Assembly (NCBI GenBank): GCA_049595035.1
Contig: JBMYKD010000025.1
Coordinates: forward strand, 1 to 27,435
Source of the DNA: UBA12202 sp049595035
GTDB lineage: Bacteria > Pseudomonadota > Alphaproteobacteria > Puniceispirillales > UBA1172
Length of the DNA stretch: 27,435 bases
Direction of reading: 5' to 3'
The translations under genes were made by a program, and so were the position numbers. Position 1 is the first letter of the stretch. Every line of letters begins with the position of its first letter. The notes under the pieces are model-generated. The model was not told where the DNA came from. It ran no database searches and saw only the letters and a program-made list of their open reading frames with translations. Of the stretch, positions 1-8,695 are shown piece after piece.

Positions 1-294
1 CAGAATAACCCGCTTGGCAAGATTGTTGTTGCGAACTTCAATAACCAGAATGGTCTGAAACAGATCGGTAATGCGACCTACACGGAAACTGCTGTTTCAG
101 GAACAGCGCAGGTTGGCGAAGCCGGATCAGAAGGTTTTGGTAACATTCTTTCTGGTTCACTCGAACGATCAAATGTGGATATTACCGAAGAACTGGTGAA
201 CCTGATTACCGCCCAGCGGAACTTCCAGGCATCAGCCAAGGCGATTGAAACCACGACCGGTCTGACGCAGACAATCATTAATATCCGGATGTAA
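1..294 (+). CDS. flgE: Flagellar hook protein FlgE, C-terminal 97 residues (5' end outside window)
   Basis: The frame is open from the first base and ends at TAA 292-294, giving the last 97 residues of a hook/rod-family protein. The tail has the typical closing features: a segment reading GFGNILSGSLERSNVDITEE, then ELVNLITAQRNFQASAKAI, and a final helix ending in NIRM. These are the conserved C-terminal D0 helix and preceding strand of the FlgE/FlgF/FlgG family. FlgE is favoured over other family members because flgF and flgG follow directly, in the usual order. FlgE polymerises outside the outer membrane as the universal joint between rod and filament. The gene lies 39 bases before flgF and is probably cotranscribed with it. 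What cannot be seen is the N-terminus and the variable hook domain, so the total length is unknown. Confidence 0.9.
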   Translation, partial: QNNPLGKIVVANFNNQNGLKQIGNATYTETAVSGTAQVGEAGSEGFGNILSGSLERSNVDITEELVNLITAQRNFQASAKAIETTTGLTQTIINIRM

Positions 295-333
295 TGCGTA
301 TAGCGTAGATTAAAAATACGAAGAGGCGAAACC

Positions 334-1086
334 ATGGACAGATTTATTCATACGGCACTTAACTCGCTTAATATCGTTAAGGATAATGCGTTTATTCGGG
401 CGAATAATCTGGCGAATAATTCTGTCCCCGGTTTTCGGGCTGATTATCATCTAAAAACAGCTGGCACTGCCTTTATCGAGGCTATAGATTCTCATGTTAC
501 CCGAGGTCTGTCTATTAAAGATGATACCAACACATTCGATGCTTCTTCAGGGACATTAGATGAAACAGGCAACCCACTTGATGTTTCTATCCGGGGGGAT
601 GGTTATTTTATTGTAGCAGCATCAAATGGGAATGCCTTCTCACGCCGTGGGGATTTTTCTACTAATCTGGAAGAGCAGTTGATAAATGGGTCCAATGCAA
701 CAATACTTGATAATAATCTGCAACCTATCACCATCCCGCCATATCGGTCGATAGACTTCAGTGAAACCGGTGAGATTGTCATCGAGCCGCTAAATAGTGA
801 GCCAGGCACGAAACAGGTTGTGGCAACACTGGGATTGACAAGACCAACGTCAGAGCTGAGAAAGTTTCCAGACGGGGAAATTCGCTATGCTGATGGGTCA
901 CAAATCACCGCCAATCAGGATGCCAGAGTGGTCAATAAATACCTTGAGATGAGCAATGTGAATCTCATGGAAGAACTGGTCACCTCAATCGAAGACCAGC
1001 GCGTATTTGAAATCAACCTTAAACTGGTCAAAGCAGCAGAAGATATTGATCGGGGCGGCTCAAGTCTGATGAGAATGCCAAGCTGA
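334..1086 (+). CDS. flgF: Flagellar proximal rod protein FlgF
   Basis: This 250-residue protein belongs to the rod/hook family. The N-terminal D0 helix contains the rod signature around residues 20-40 (ARANNLANNSVPGF-like, here IRANNLANNSVPGFRAD). A middle DVSIRGDGYFIV segment near residue 83 is the typical rod-protein core. The C-terminus has the SNVNLMEELVTSIEDQRVFE helix. FlgF is one of the proximal rod subunits in the periplasm, exported by the flagellar type III apparatus. The length matches usual FlgF (about 240-255). The start ATG at 334 has an AAGAGG-type ribosome site 8 bases ahead. It follows flgE with a 39-base gap and precedes flgG by 67 bases, which hold a sigma-54 promoter. Confidence 0.95.
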   Translation: MDRFIHTALNSLNIVKDNAFIRANNLANNSVPGFRADYHLKTAGTAFIEAIDSHVTRGLSIKDDTNTFDASSGTLDETGNPLDVSIRGDGYFIVAASNGNAFSRRGDFSTNLEEQLINGSNATILDNNLQPITIPPYRSIDFSETGEIVIEPLNSEPGTKQVVATLGLTRPTSELRKFPDGEIRYADGSQITANQDARVVNKYLEMSNVNLMEELVTSIEDQRVFEINLKLVKAAEDIDRGGSSLMRMPS

Positions 1087-1095
1087 TATCTGGCT

Positions 1096-1112
1096 TTGGC
1101 ACGGGTCTTGCA
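1096..1112 (+). promoter_or_regulatory. Sigma-54 promoter of flgG operon
   Basis: The sequence TTGGCACGGGTCTTGCA is an almost exact match to the sigma-54 consensus TGGCAC-N5-TTGCA, with GG at 1098-1099 and GC at 1110-1111 separated by exactly 10 bases. It lies just after the flgF stop codon and 42 bases before the flgG start. It should allow flgG-flgH-flgI-flgJ-flgK-flgL to be transcribed separately from flgE-flgF. No upstream activator site was identified. Confidence 0.85.
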
Positions 1113-1153
1113 AATTCTGAAAAGAATAATCTTTTCTTTGAGGAGTTCGATCC

Positions 1154-1942
1154 ATGTCAACCAGTTCAATGCATGTTGCAAAAACCGGTCTCAACGCACA
1201 ACAGACCAGAATGCAGGTCATTGCAAATAACCTTGCCAATGTGAACACAACCGGTTTCAAGCGTGACCGTGTCAATTTCGAAACACTTTTATATCAGGTG
1301 CGCCGGTCAGCAGGTGATCAAACATCCGCAGATACCGATCTGTCATCAGCTTTTGCTGTTGGGACAGGGGTTAGAACCCTGAACACACAGAAACTCATGT
1401 CACAGGGTAGCCTGATTACCACAGATAACTCTCTTGATATTGCGATTGAAGGGTCAGGTTTTTTTCAGGTGCTACTTCCAGATGGGCGACTTGGCTATAC
1501 CAGAAACGGCACTTTCTCCCAGAATGCAGATGGAGTGATGACCACCACAAGTGGATATGTGCTTCAGCCTGAAATCCAGATTCCGGATAATGTAACCAAT
1601 ATCAACATTTCAGGTGATGGTATTGTGAGTGCAATGGTAGCTGGTGAGATTGGTGCACAGGAACTTGGTCAGATCACGATTGCTGATTTTACTAACCGCA
1701 CTGGCCTTCAGCCTATTGGTGAGAGTTTCTATGTTGAGACCGTGGCTAGTGGCCCTGCTGCGGTAGCCAATCCAACAGAGCAGGGTTTTGGTAAATTAAT
1801 CCAAGGCGCGCTGGAAGCATCAAATGTCAATGTGGTGCAGGAACTAGTAAGCATGATTGAAACCCAGCGGGCGTATGAAGTGTCGTCTAAATCTATTACT
1901 TCAGTGGATGAGATGCTTCGCTTTATCTCACAAAATCTCTAG
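1154..1942 (+). CDS. flgG: Flagellar distal rod protein FlgG
   Basis: This 262-residue protein is the distal rod subunit, which spans the periplasm inside the P and L rings. The N-terminus has the rod motif (GLNAQQTRMQVIANNLANVN, residues 13-32) followed by TTGFKRDRVNFETLLYQ, a hallmark of FlgG. The core segment SLDIAIEGSGFFQV lies near residue 92. The C-terminal D0 helix is EASNVNVVQELVSMIETQRA followed by YEVSSKSI. Length is equal to typical FlgG (260-262). The start has a GAGGAG ribosome site at about 1139-1145. It has its own sigma-54 promoter upstream and stops 19 bases before the flgH start. A FlgG-FlgA-FlgH order is common elsewhere, but flgA is missing here. Confidence 0.97.
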   Translation: MSTSSMHVAKTGLNAQQTRMQVIANNLANVNTTGFKRDRVNFETLLYQVRRSAGDQTSADTDLSSAFAVGTGVRTLNTQKLMSQGSLITTDNSLDIAIEGSGFFQVLLPDGRLGYTRNGTFSQNADGVMTTTSGYVLQPEIQIPDNVTNINISGDGIVSAMVAGEIGAQELGQITIADFTNRTGLQPIGESFYVETVASGPAAVANPTEQGFGKLIQGALEASNVNVVQELVSMIETQRAYEVSSKSITSVDEMLRFISQNL

Positions 1943-1961
1943 GATCAGATGGTTTAAGGTT

Positions 1962-2642
1962 ATGTGGCATCAGCGCGTTTTATTCATTATTTTTCCAGTT
2001 TTACTGCTCTTATCTGGTTGTACGACTTATGTTGAAAATGTGGTTTCAGAAGATTATGAACCTATTTTTCAGGAAACCGCAGATATGGTTGAACAGGCTC
2101 CTACTGGCGGCATTTATTCCGATAATGGTCAGGGCTTCTTCCCGTCAACACGGCGTAACCGGCAAGTCGGTGATATTATCAGCGTCACTATGCTGGAAAC
2201 ATTCAGCGCGACAAAATCCAGTAGTGCCGCTAGCAGTAAAACGGATGCCTTTGACGTTACCCTCCCCACCGGATTGCCAAATGCGCTAACCGGTGGATTT
2301 GTTCCGGGTGATCTGAAGAGCGGTACAGCCCAGAACTTTTCTGGTTCAGGAACAGCATCACAGTCAAACAGCCTGACAGGTTCGGTTTCCGTCACGGTGA
2401 CGCGGGTTTATGCCAATGGCAATCTGGAAATCGGTGGCCAGAAAAAACTGACCCTGACCAATGGTGATGAATATATCCGCGTGCGCGGTATCGTCCGGCC
2501 CGAAGATATATCAGAAGACAATACCATTCTATCTAGCCGGATTGCCGATGCCCAGATCATCTATATCGGTGCAGGGCAAGTTAATGACAGCGTTAATCAG
2601 GGCTGGTTAAGTCAGGGGCTTCGTGCCATTTCGCCTTTCTAG
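1962..2642 (+). CDS. flgH: Flagellar L-ring lipoprotein FlgH
   Basis: FlgH forms the outer-membrane L ring that serves as bushing for the rod. With the ATG at 1962 the protein is 226 residues and begins with a lipoprotein signal (MWHQRVLFIIFPVLLLLSGC), Cys20 being the predicted lipidation site in an LLSGC lipobox. The frame is open further upstream into flgG, but starts there would place a long non-signal extension before the lipobox, so I reject them. Later family features include SLFPSTRR-like GFFPSTRRNRQVGDIISV near residue 65, VTVTRVYANGNLEIGGQKKL, and the C-terminal RGIVRPEDI and ADAQIIYIGAGQVND segments. It sits 19 bases after flgG and 9 bases before flgI. The ribosome site (AAGG) is unusually close to the start, which suggests translational coupling. 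Confidence 0.95.
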   Translation: MWHQRVLFIIFPVLLLLSGCTTYVENVVSEDYEPIFQETADMVEQAPTGGIYSDNGQGFFPSTRRNRQVGDIISVTMLETFSATKSSSAASSKTDAFDVTLPTGLPNALTGGFVPGDLKSGTAQNFSGSGTASQSNSLTGSVSVTVTRVYANGNLEIGGQKKLTLTNGDEYIRVRGIVRPEDISEDNTILSSRIADAQIIYIGAGQVNDSVNQGWLSQGLRAISPF

Positions 2643-2651
2643 GAGATAATC

Positions 2652-3782
2652 ATGTCAAGATACTTGCCTGTTCTATTTATGTCGATTGTCATGCTGGTGA
2701 CCATGCCTTTGTCTGCCCATGCTGACCGACTGAAGGATATGACATCTATTGCTGGCGTGCGTAGCAATCAGCTGATCGGATATGGTGTTGTTGTCGGCCT
2801 TGCCGGAACAGGTGATGGCTCATCCACCCTCACCCAGCAATCACTTGAAGCGTTGATTTCTCAATTCCGGATAAATATTGATGCCAATAACCTTAGCGCA
2901 AAGAATGCGGCAGCGGTTATGATCACCTCGGAATTGCCTCCTTTTACCAAGCCGGGGCAGAATATTGATATTACCGTATCAACCCTTGGCGGAGCAAAGT
3001 CACTGAGAGGCGGCACCTTACTGATGACCCCTCTGCTTGGTGCAGATGGTGAAACCTATGCCATTGCTCAGGGGAATCTGGTTGTCGGTGGTCTTGGCGT
3101 AACCGGCAATGATGGTTCATCCGTGATTGTCAATATCCCAACTGTTGGCCGTATCCCCGGCGGTGCCGTGGTTGAACGCATGGTTGAAACACCATTTCTG
3201 AATGCCGAACATATTATCCTCAACCTGCATAAGGGTGATTTTAGTACTGCTAGTAATGTTGCCGAAGCGGTTAATGAGATTTTTGGCGATAATGTAGCCG
3301 TGCCTCTTGATAGCTCTTCTATCAAAGTCCGTGCCCCTGCTGACCCATCTCAACGTGTGGCCTATTTAAGCCTGCTGGAAAATGTTGAAGTCGAACCCGC
3401 CAAACCTGCAGCCAAAGTCATTGTTAATTCCCGCACTGGTACCATTGTTATTGGCGGCAATGTTAGGGTGACACCTGCTGTTGTGACGCATGGTTCGCTG
3501 ACGGTGCGTGTGCAGGAAGACACCAATGTAACTACTACGGCAACAACAACAGCCGCAGATGGTGTTGTGACCACTACCCCCGGCGATGCAACAACCACCC
3601 AGGATTCAGACATCATCATAGAAGAAGAACCGGCAAAAGCCTTTATTTTTGATCCGGGGACAGAATTATCCGACATTGTTGATGCCATCAATGCCGTTGG
3701 CGCGGGCCCTGCTGATCTGGTCACTATTTTAGAAGCCTTGCGTGAAGCCGGGGCGCTGCGGGCTCAGCTTATTGTTATCTAG
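2652..3782 (+). CDS. flgI: Flagellar P-ring protein FlgI
   Basis: FlgI assembles the periplasmic P ring around the rod. The 376-residue product begins with a Sec signal peptide (about residues 1-24, ending AHA) followed at once by DRLKDMTSIAGVRSNQLIGY, the strongly conserved mature N-terminus. Other conserved stretches are GYGVVVGLAGTGD, NIDITVSTLGGAKSLRGGTL and the C-terminal LSDIVDAINAVGAGPADLVT. Start choice is secure: AGGAG lies 6 bases ahead of ATG 2652. Just before the C-terminal domain there is a threonine-rich, low-complexity loop (about residues 294-315) followed by an acidic stretch. In many FlgI proteins this region is short, so it is a lineage-specific elaboration. It lies 9 bases after flgH and 12 before flgJ. 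Confidence 0.97.
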   Translation: MSRYLPVLFMSIVMLVTMPLSAHADRLKDMTSIAGVRSNQLIGYGVVVGLAGTGDGSSTLTQQSLEALISQFRINIDANNLSAKNAAAVMITSELPPFTKPGQNIDITVSTLGGAKSLRGGTLLMTPLLGADGETYAIAQGNLVVGGLGVTGNDGSSVIVNIPTVGRIPGGAVVERMVETPFLNAEHIILNLHKGDFSTASNVAEAVNEIFGDNVAVPLDSSSIKVRAPADPSQRVAYLSLLENVEVEPAKPAAKVIVNSRTGTIVIGGNVRVTPAVVTHGSLTVRVQEDTNVTTTATTTAADGVVTTTPGDATTTQDSDIIIEEEPAKAFIFDPGTELSDIVDAINAVGAGPADLVTILEALREAGALRAQLIVI

Positions 3783-3794
3783 GGAAGATGTATC

Positions 3795-4097
3795 ATGATT
3801 GCACCAGTCAATAATATACCAAGCGTAAATCAGCTGAATGAAGATAACGCCCTTTCATCACTGAATCATAAATCAGATGAATTGCGTGATGTGGCTGAAC
3901 AGTTTGAATCTATTTTCCTCAATTTTTTCCTTAAGCAGGCAAGAGCAGCGAAACTGGCCGAAGACCCGTTATCAAATTCAGCTTCCGAAACCTATCGAGA
4001 TATGCTTGACCAGCAATATGCCACCAGCCTTTCTGGTGATGTTGATCTTGGCATTGCAGAAGGATTGATGCGGCAATTTGGAAGACTTGTGGAGTAA
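3795..4097 (+). CDS. flgJ: FlgJ-type rod-binding protein, single domain (no muramidase)
   Basis: This 100-residue protein corresponds to the N-terminal rod-binding (rod cap) domain of FlgJ. Visible family features are the helix LRDVAEQFESIFLNFFLKQA, then a segment with YRDMLDQQYATSLS and GIAEGLMRQF. In enterobacterial FlgJ a C-terminal peptidoglycan hydrolase domain follows. Here the protein stops after the rod-binding domain, so a separate lytic enzyme must open the cell wall for the rod. Single-domain FlgJ proteins are known in alphaproteobacteria. The start has AGGGAAG ahead of ATG 3795, and flgK starts 6 bases after its stop, in the usual flgI-flgJ-flgK order. Confidence 0.88.
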   Translation: MIAPVNNIPSVNQLNEDNALSSLNHKSDELRDVAEQFESIFLNFFLKQARAAKLAEDPLSNSASETYRDMLDQQYATSLSGDVDLGIAEGLMRQFGRLVE

Positions 4098-4103
4098 TCA
4101 GCT

Positions 4104-7100
4104 ATGGCTGGATTATTTGAAATTGGCAAATCCGGACTGAATTCTTACAGGGAAGCACTCTCTGTAACTGGTCAAAATATTGCCAATATTAATACAGACG
4201 GATATAAACGGCGCGAAGCTTCGCTAGTCGAAGTAAATGGCGCATCTGGGGGCATTACTGAAATATCCTCTCAGTCAGGATTAGGTGTCAGAGTCGAAAA
4301 TATTAAAAGGTCTTTTGATGAGTTTTTACTTAATAAAGCCCGAAATGCCAGATCATCTTCTAAAAGCGTTGACACATACGTTGAAAAAATTTCAAGCCTA
4401 GAAGATATCCTACTGCCGGGTGAAGGAAATATTAATAGTGCCATTAGCAGACTGTTTGAGTCTTTTCAGGAAGTATCAGCAAATCCTAATGACATAGCTT
4501 CTAGGTCAATGGTTATCAAAAATGCAAAATATCTTACTGATGTCTTTCATCAAACCGTTTCCTTAACAAAAGAATTAAAAAAGGGTGTTTCTACTCAGGC
4601 AGAACAGGCCATCAAAGATATTAATTTTTTGACAAGTAATCTTGCCAATGTTAATCGAAATTTAATTTCTTCTGGCGCAAATTCTCAAAATGCTCTGTTT
4701 GATAATAGAGATGCTATTCTAGATGAGTTGAGTAATTATATTAGTTTTTCTGTTTCGTTATCTAATAATGGGGTTGCATCAGTAAATCTTGGAGATACCG
4801 GTAATGGCCCAAAACTTATTGAAAACGACAAATCCTTTAATATTTCATCAAGCGAAGACGCTGGAATACTGAATTTTTTTATTACCCAAGGAACACAGTC
4901 TTCGTTAACTAAGCAAATTACTAATGGAAAACTAGCAGGATTAAGTGATGCTTACTATTCGATTATAAACACCATAGATACTCTAGACACAATCGCTCAT
5001 AAATTAATCCAAGATATTAACGCCATACATTCTGAAGGTATTGATCTAGAGGGCAATGTTGGCGGGTTATTTTTTAATAATATTAATTTTGAAACTTCAC
5101 CAACCTCCTCAAACCTAGGATTTGCCTCAGCAGAAGTAGAGATCATTGATGCGGAATTAATTAAATCAAAAAACATTATTTTCACATATTCTGATACAGA
5201 TAAATTATGGTCAGCATTTAATGAAAATAACCAATTAATAGCTAGCGGCCGGAATAAAATTTATCTCGAAGGCATGACAGTTTCTTTTGATGGCACTCCT
5301 GCGAGTGGTGATACGATTACGATTAAACCTATGGAAAATTCGGCAAGTGCTATATCTGTAGCGATAAATCGTCCTGAATCTATTGCCGCTGCACTTCCAT
5401 TTCAGATAGCCAGCGATATTAGCAATCAAAATAATACCGGATTTCTAGTTTCTAAGGCAGAGGTGGAAACCAATACATCATCAATACCAGACATTAGTAC
5501 CGTATTAAGTAATGGTCATAACGCTATTGGTGCTTCAAGTTTTATAAGAGATGGGGCAATTGCCATAGTTCCGGCACATATAGATAATTTAGATTTAATT
5601 AGTTTAATTCAGCAATCCAATATTCAGTTTTTTGTTCCAGATGCTACTGTTAATAAAATAAGTAATATCAAATTAATGATTGATGATGGGGTTAATGTAG
5701 CTAAGACATATACTTTTGATCTTGATAATTACATTGATACGATAAACACCGATGATCTCAATGATGAGGATATGTTCGCATGGACGGATGCCACAAAAAT
5801 TGCGGAATTAATGAATATTGGTGCACTTAAAGCTACTAATAATGTTGATATTGATAACAATGGCAACCCAACGGAATTTACCCTTAGTGAATTGGGCGGG
5901 TTTATATCTGGAAGCGGAAGCAATTTTAATATTGCATTGAATAATGGTGATTTTGTCTCAGGTGGAGTTTCTTTTACTGATTATCCTGATGTTGAAGGCA
6001 TCGTGGCTCCCAGAATTAGTGAAGCATCAGATATTCAGGTATTTACAAAAGAAGGCCGCCATATTGCTGGATCAAGTTATGAAAGCATTAGTGATCTGAT
6101 TACAGAAGAAAACGGTTTTTATAAAGAAGCCGAATACCGCGATGACTATTTGAATTTATCCGGCGATATTGGATATATGGGTACTAACGTAAATATCCAA
6201 AATGATTTTTCCTCTGACCTTATTCTCACCACTGACACTGAAACAGGACATATCATTTCATTTGATAGAATTAGTGATATTGATAGCCAGGATAGTTCCA
6301 CAGATGGATTGAAAGCTTCTGCCAATGTTTTTGATTATTCACTTACCATTGATAATGTTTCTTTTACTCTGAATGAGAGCAATGTTGATGGTGATACACC
6401 CGCGGCACTAGCCCGAGCAGCTTTGGATGAAATAAGAAACACTGCCCCCATTCCTAGTCTAACTGGCGTTAGCAGTTTAATAGAAACTGAAAATATTGTT
6501 CTCACAAACGCTCAGAAATCTACTTTGGATAATGAGGGGATATTATCGCTAACTTATGCCGATGTTAATTACTATTTAACTTATGAAAATGGCACCTACA
6601 GCATTAAAGGTGGGCCTAATAACCAATTATCATTAAGCTTTGATGATAACACTCAAACAATCAGTTATACTTATCCAAACTTACCTGATGATGGTAGCAG
6701 TCTGGTGATAAGCTTCGAGGGTAAAGAATATACCTTAACAATGAATGACGGAGAGATTGACGTTACCGGTAGCGAAAACGGGCGTCTGAATGTAAGTTAT
6801 GATGATACTTACACATTAAATATTTCAGCTAATAAAGGCAGTATTTCCGCTAGTGAGATTACCATCGTTGCAGACAGCTTAGTAAGCAACAACTCTGCTA
6901 TGGGTTTAAGCTTTGGTTTAATTAGCGTAAGTTCATCCCCAACAACTAGTTATGCTTATAATGGCGTATCATATGATCCCACAACAATTAGCGGGGTTTA
7001 CACGGCGCCTAATTATAATTTTAGTATCAGTGAAAACGCCCTGATCATTGAAAAAGATGAGGATTATCTTGATGATAGCATTACTATTACATCATCAGTT

Positions 7101-7757
7101 GAAAGCAAGGTCCGTTCCAGAATACAGCTTAGTGATTTGCCTGACGAAGAATTAATTATATTTTTGACTGGTAGTAATGATGGTAACGGCACAAGAGCAA
7201 GAGCTATCAGCGCATCCTATGATGTAAAAACCAATACTGATGTTGTGCTTCCACAGAATATTTCTGTTAAAATTATTGATGCTGAAAACAGAATAATGGA
7301 AATTCTAGATACCGAAACAGGTACGTCAATAGCCACACGAACTCTTGATAGCAATTTCCAGTCAACTGGCTTGGGATATAATTATGAGTTTAATGGTGAG
7401 CTGAGCGATGGTGATCTGTTTTACATCACCAATAACGAAGGCGGCGTTTTTGATAATCGTAATTTGAAAAAGCTAATCGAGCTTAATGATAAAACTAAAA
7501 CAAATGAGAATAGTTTCCAGGATATATTCTTAACTCTTGTATTAGATATTGGGACAGATATTCAATCAAATAAAATTAATGCAGAAGCTGCAAGAGCATT
7601 AAAAGATTCAAGCATTGAAGCAGAAGCTATGTATTCTGGCGTCAATTTAGATAGTGAAGCAGCAAAACTTATTGAGTATCAGCAAGCCTATCAAGCTTCG
7701 GCACGCATTTTGCAAACTGCAAGAGATATTTTTCAAACATTGCTAGAAACAATCTAG
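4104..7757 (+). CDS. flgK: Hook-filament junction protein FlgK (HAP1), very large form
   Basis: FlgK joins hook to filament. The 1217-residue product has an unmistakable N-terminus (GKSGLNSYREALSVTGQNIA, then NINTDGYKRREASL) and C-terminus (GVNLDSEAAKLIEYQQAYQA, then SARILQTARDIFQTLLETI), both belonging to the D0/D1 helical domains. Usual FlgK proteins are about 450-700 residues. The surplus is a central region from about residue 430 to 1040 rich in beta-type, Ser/Thr/Asp/Asn sequence. It includes an IQVFTKEGRHIAG motif near residue 643 and two copies of an FxGxxxxGDxxxI motif (about 395 and 1098), suggesting duplicated or inserted outer domains. The large FlgK of Rhodobacter sphaeroides Fla1 is a known parallel. 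Coding is visibly more A+T-rich than in flgF-flgI. GGAG precedes ATG 4104. It is followed closely by flgL. Confidence 0.95.
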   Translation: MAGLFEIGKSGLNSYREALSVTGQNIANINTDGYKRREASLVEVNGASGGITEISSQSGLGVRVENIKRSFDEFLLNKARNARSSSKSVDTYVEKISSLEDILLPGEGNINSAISRLFESFQEVSANPNDIASRSMVIKNAKYLTDVFHQTVSLTKELKKGVSTQAEQAIKDINFLTSNLANVNRNLISSGANSQNALFDNRDAILDELSNYISFSVSLSNNGVASVNLGDTGNGPKLIENDKSFNISSSEDAGILNFFITQGTQSSLTKQITNGKLAGLSDAYYSIINTIDTLDTIAHKLIQDINAIHSEGIDLEGNVGGLFFNNINFETSPTSSNLGFASAEVEIIDAELIKSKNIIFTYSDTDKLWSAFNENNQLIASGRNKIYLEGMTVSFDGTPASGDTITIKPMENSASAISVAINRPESIAAALPFQIASDISNQNNTGFLVSKAEVETNTSSIPDISTVLSNGHNAIGASSFIRDGAIAIVPAHIDNLDLISLIQQSNIQFFVPDATVNKISNIKLMIDDGVNVAKTYTFDLDNYIDTINTDDLNDEDMFAWTDATKIAELMNIGALKATNNVDIDNNGNPTEFTLSELGGFISGSGSNFNIALNNGDFVSGGVSFTDYPDVEGIVAPRISEASDIQVFTKEGRHIAGSSYESISDLITEENGFYKEAEYRDDYLNLSGDIGYMGTNVNIQNDFSSDLILTTDTETGHIISFDRISDIDSQDSSTDGLKASANVFDYSLTIDNVSFTLNESNVDGDTPAALARAALDEIRNTAPIPSLTGVSSLIETENIVLTNAQKSTLDNEGILSLTYADVNYYLTYENGTYSIKGGPNNQLSLSFDDNTQTISYTYPNLPDDGSSLVISFEGKEYTLTMNDGEIDVTGSENGRLNVSYDDTYTLNISANKGSISASEITIVADSLVSNNSAMGLSFGLISVSSSPTTSYAYNGVSYDPTTISGVYTAPNYNFSISENALIIEKDEDYLDDSITITSSVESKVRSRIQLSDLPDEELIIFLTGSNDGNGTRARAISASYDVKTNTDVVLPQNISVKIIDAENRIMEILDTETGTSIATRTLDSNFQSTGLGYNYEFNGELSDGDLFYITNNEGGVFDNRNLKKLIELNDKTKTNENSFQDIFLTLVLDIGTDIQSNKINAEAARALKDSSIEAEAMYSGVNLDSEAAKLIEYQQAYQASARILQTARDIFQTLLETI

Positions 7758-7770
7758 CTAGAGGTAAATG

Positions 7771-8673
7771 ATGCAAATAAGTACAAAAACTTTCAATGAA
7801 CAATCTATTGCTCAGTTCAATGAAATCAGTGCAAAAATACAAAATACACAAAATAAAATTGCAACTGGCAAAAATGTAATCAGAGCGTCAGAAGACCCTG
7901 TTAAGGCAATAAAGATTTCGGCAGTTAAAGATTACAAAGCTCAAGTTGAGAGATTTAATACAAATATCGACTACACGAAGTCCCGACTTGAGCAATCAGA
8001 AGTTGCCATGAAAGAAATAGAGAATTCCTTGGTTCGGTATCTTGAGCTGACTATTCAGGCAAAAAATGATACTTATTCTACAGATGACAGAAATGCCATT
8101 CAGAAAGAGATGGAACAAATACAATCCCAAGTTCTTAATTTGTCTAATTCACAGGATAGCAATGGTAATGCCCTTTTTTCCGGGTTTAAGTCCAATATAC
8201 TTCCATTCGCACAGAATTTAGAAGGGGATGTATATTATCTTGGGGATCAAGGAAATCCTACATCACAAATTTCTGAAACCAATTTTGTTTCCAATTCGAT
8301 AAATGGTGCTAAAGCCTTCATGCGAGTTGATACTTCAAAGGGATATACAGATATTTTTTCAATAATGAATAATATATCATCCAATATTGAAACTATATCT
8401 GAAAATGATGAAGTCATTGGAAATATAAAAAGCGCGCTTAATCATGTTACATTAAATATCACAGACATCGGTTCCACCATCTCAATTTTAAATGAGCAGC
8501 ATCAAGCTAATGAAAATAGAATTCTCGTAATAACAGAAGATTTGTCGAAATTAGAAGATGCTGATTTAGCTGAGTTGGTTGCAGAACTTCAATCACTACT
8601 GCTTAGCAAAGAGGCGGCCCAGAAAAGTTATTCAATGATTGGCCAGCAAAACCTTTTTGATTTTATAAGATAA
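7771..8673 (+). CDS. flgL: Hook-filament junction protein FlgL (HAP3)
   Basis: FlgL is the second junction protein, placed between FlgK and the flagellin filament. The N-terminus matches the flagellin/FlgL D0-D1 helix: QFNEISAKIQNTQNKIATGK followed by ASEDPVKAIKIS, where the S-x-DP motif is characteristic of FlgL. The middle contains GNALFSGFKSN, also typical, and the C-terminal helix has AELVAELQSLLLSKEAAQKS before ending LFDFIR. At 300 residues it is of normal size. Two adjacent ATG codons are possible (7768 and 7771). I choose 7771 because GAGG at 7761-7764 then has a 6-base spacer instead of 3. It starts 13 bases after flgK stops and is similarly A+T-rich. Confidence 0.93.
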   Translation: MQISTKTFNEQSIAQFNEISAKIQNTQNKIATGKNVIRASEDPVKAIKISAVKDYKAQVERFNTNIDYTKSRLEQSEVAMKEIENSLVRYLELTIQAKNDTYSTDDRNAIQKEMEQIQSQVLNLSNSQDSNGNALFSGFKSNILPFAQNLEGDVYYLGDQGNPTSQISETNFVSNSINGAKAFMRVDTSKGYTDIFSIMNNISSNIETISENDEVIGNIKSALNHVTLNITDIGSTISILNEQHQANENRILVITEDLSKLEDADLAELVAELQSLLLSKEAAQKSYSMIGQQNLFDFIR

Positions 8674-8695
8674 TTCACTTATCCGAGGCTCTAGA

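Noticed and set aside
1857..1961. N-terminal extension of FlgH reading back into flgG
   Set aside because: The lipoprotein signal begins at ATG 1962, and the extension would put 35 extra residues before it while overlapping flgG coding sequence.
3362..3724. 120-residue minus-strand frame opposite flgI
   Set aside because: Its Val/Ser/Thr runs are the reverse complement of the FlgI Thr-rich loop; there is no independent evidence.
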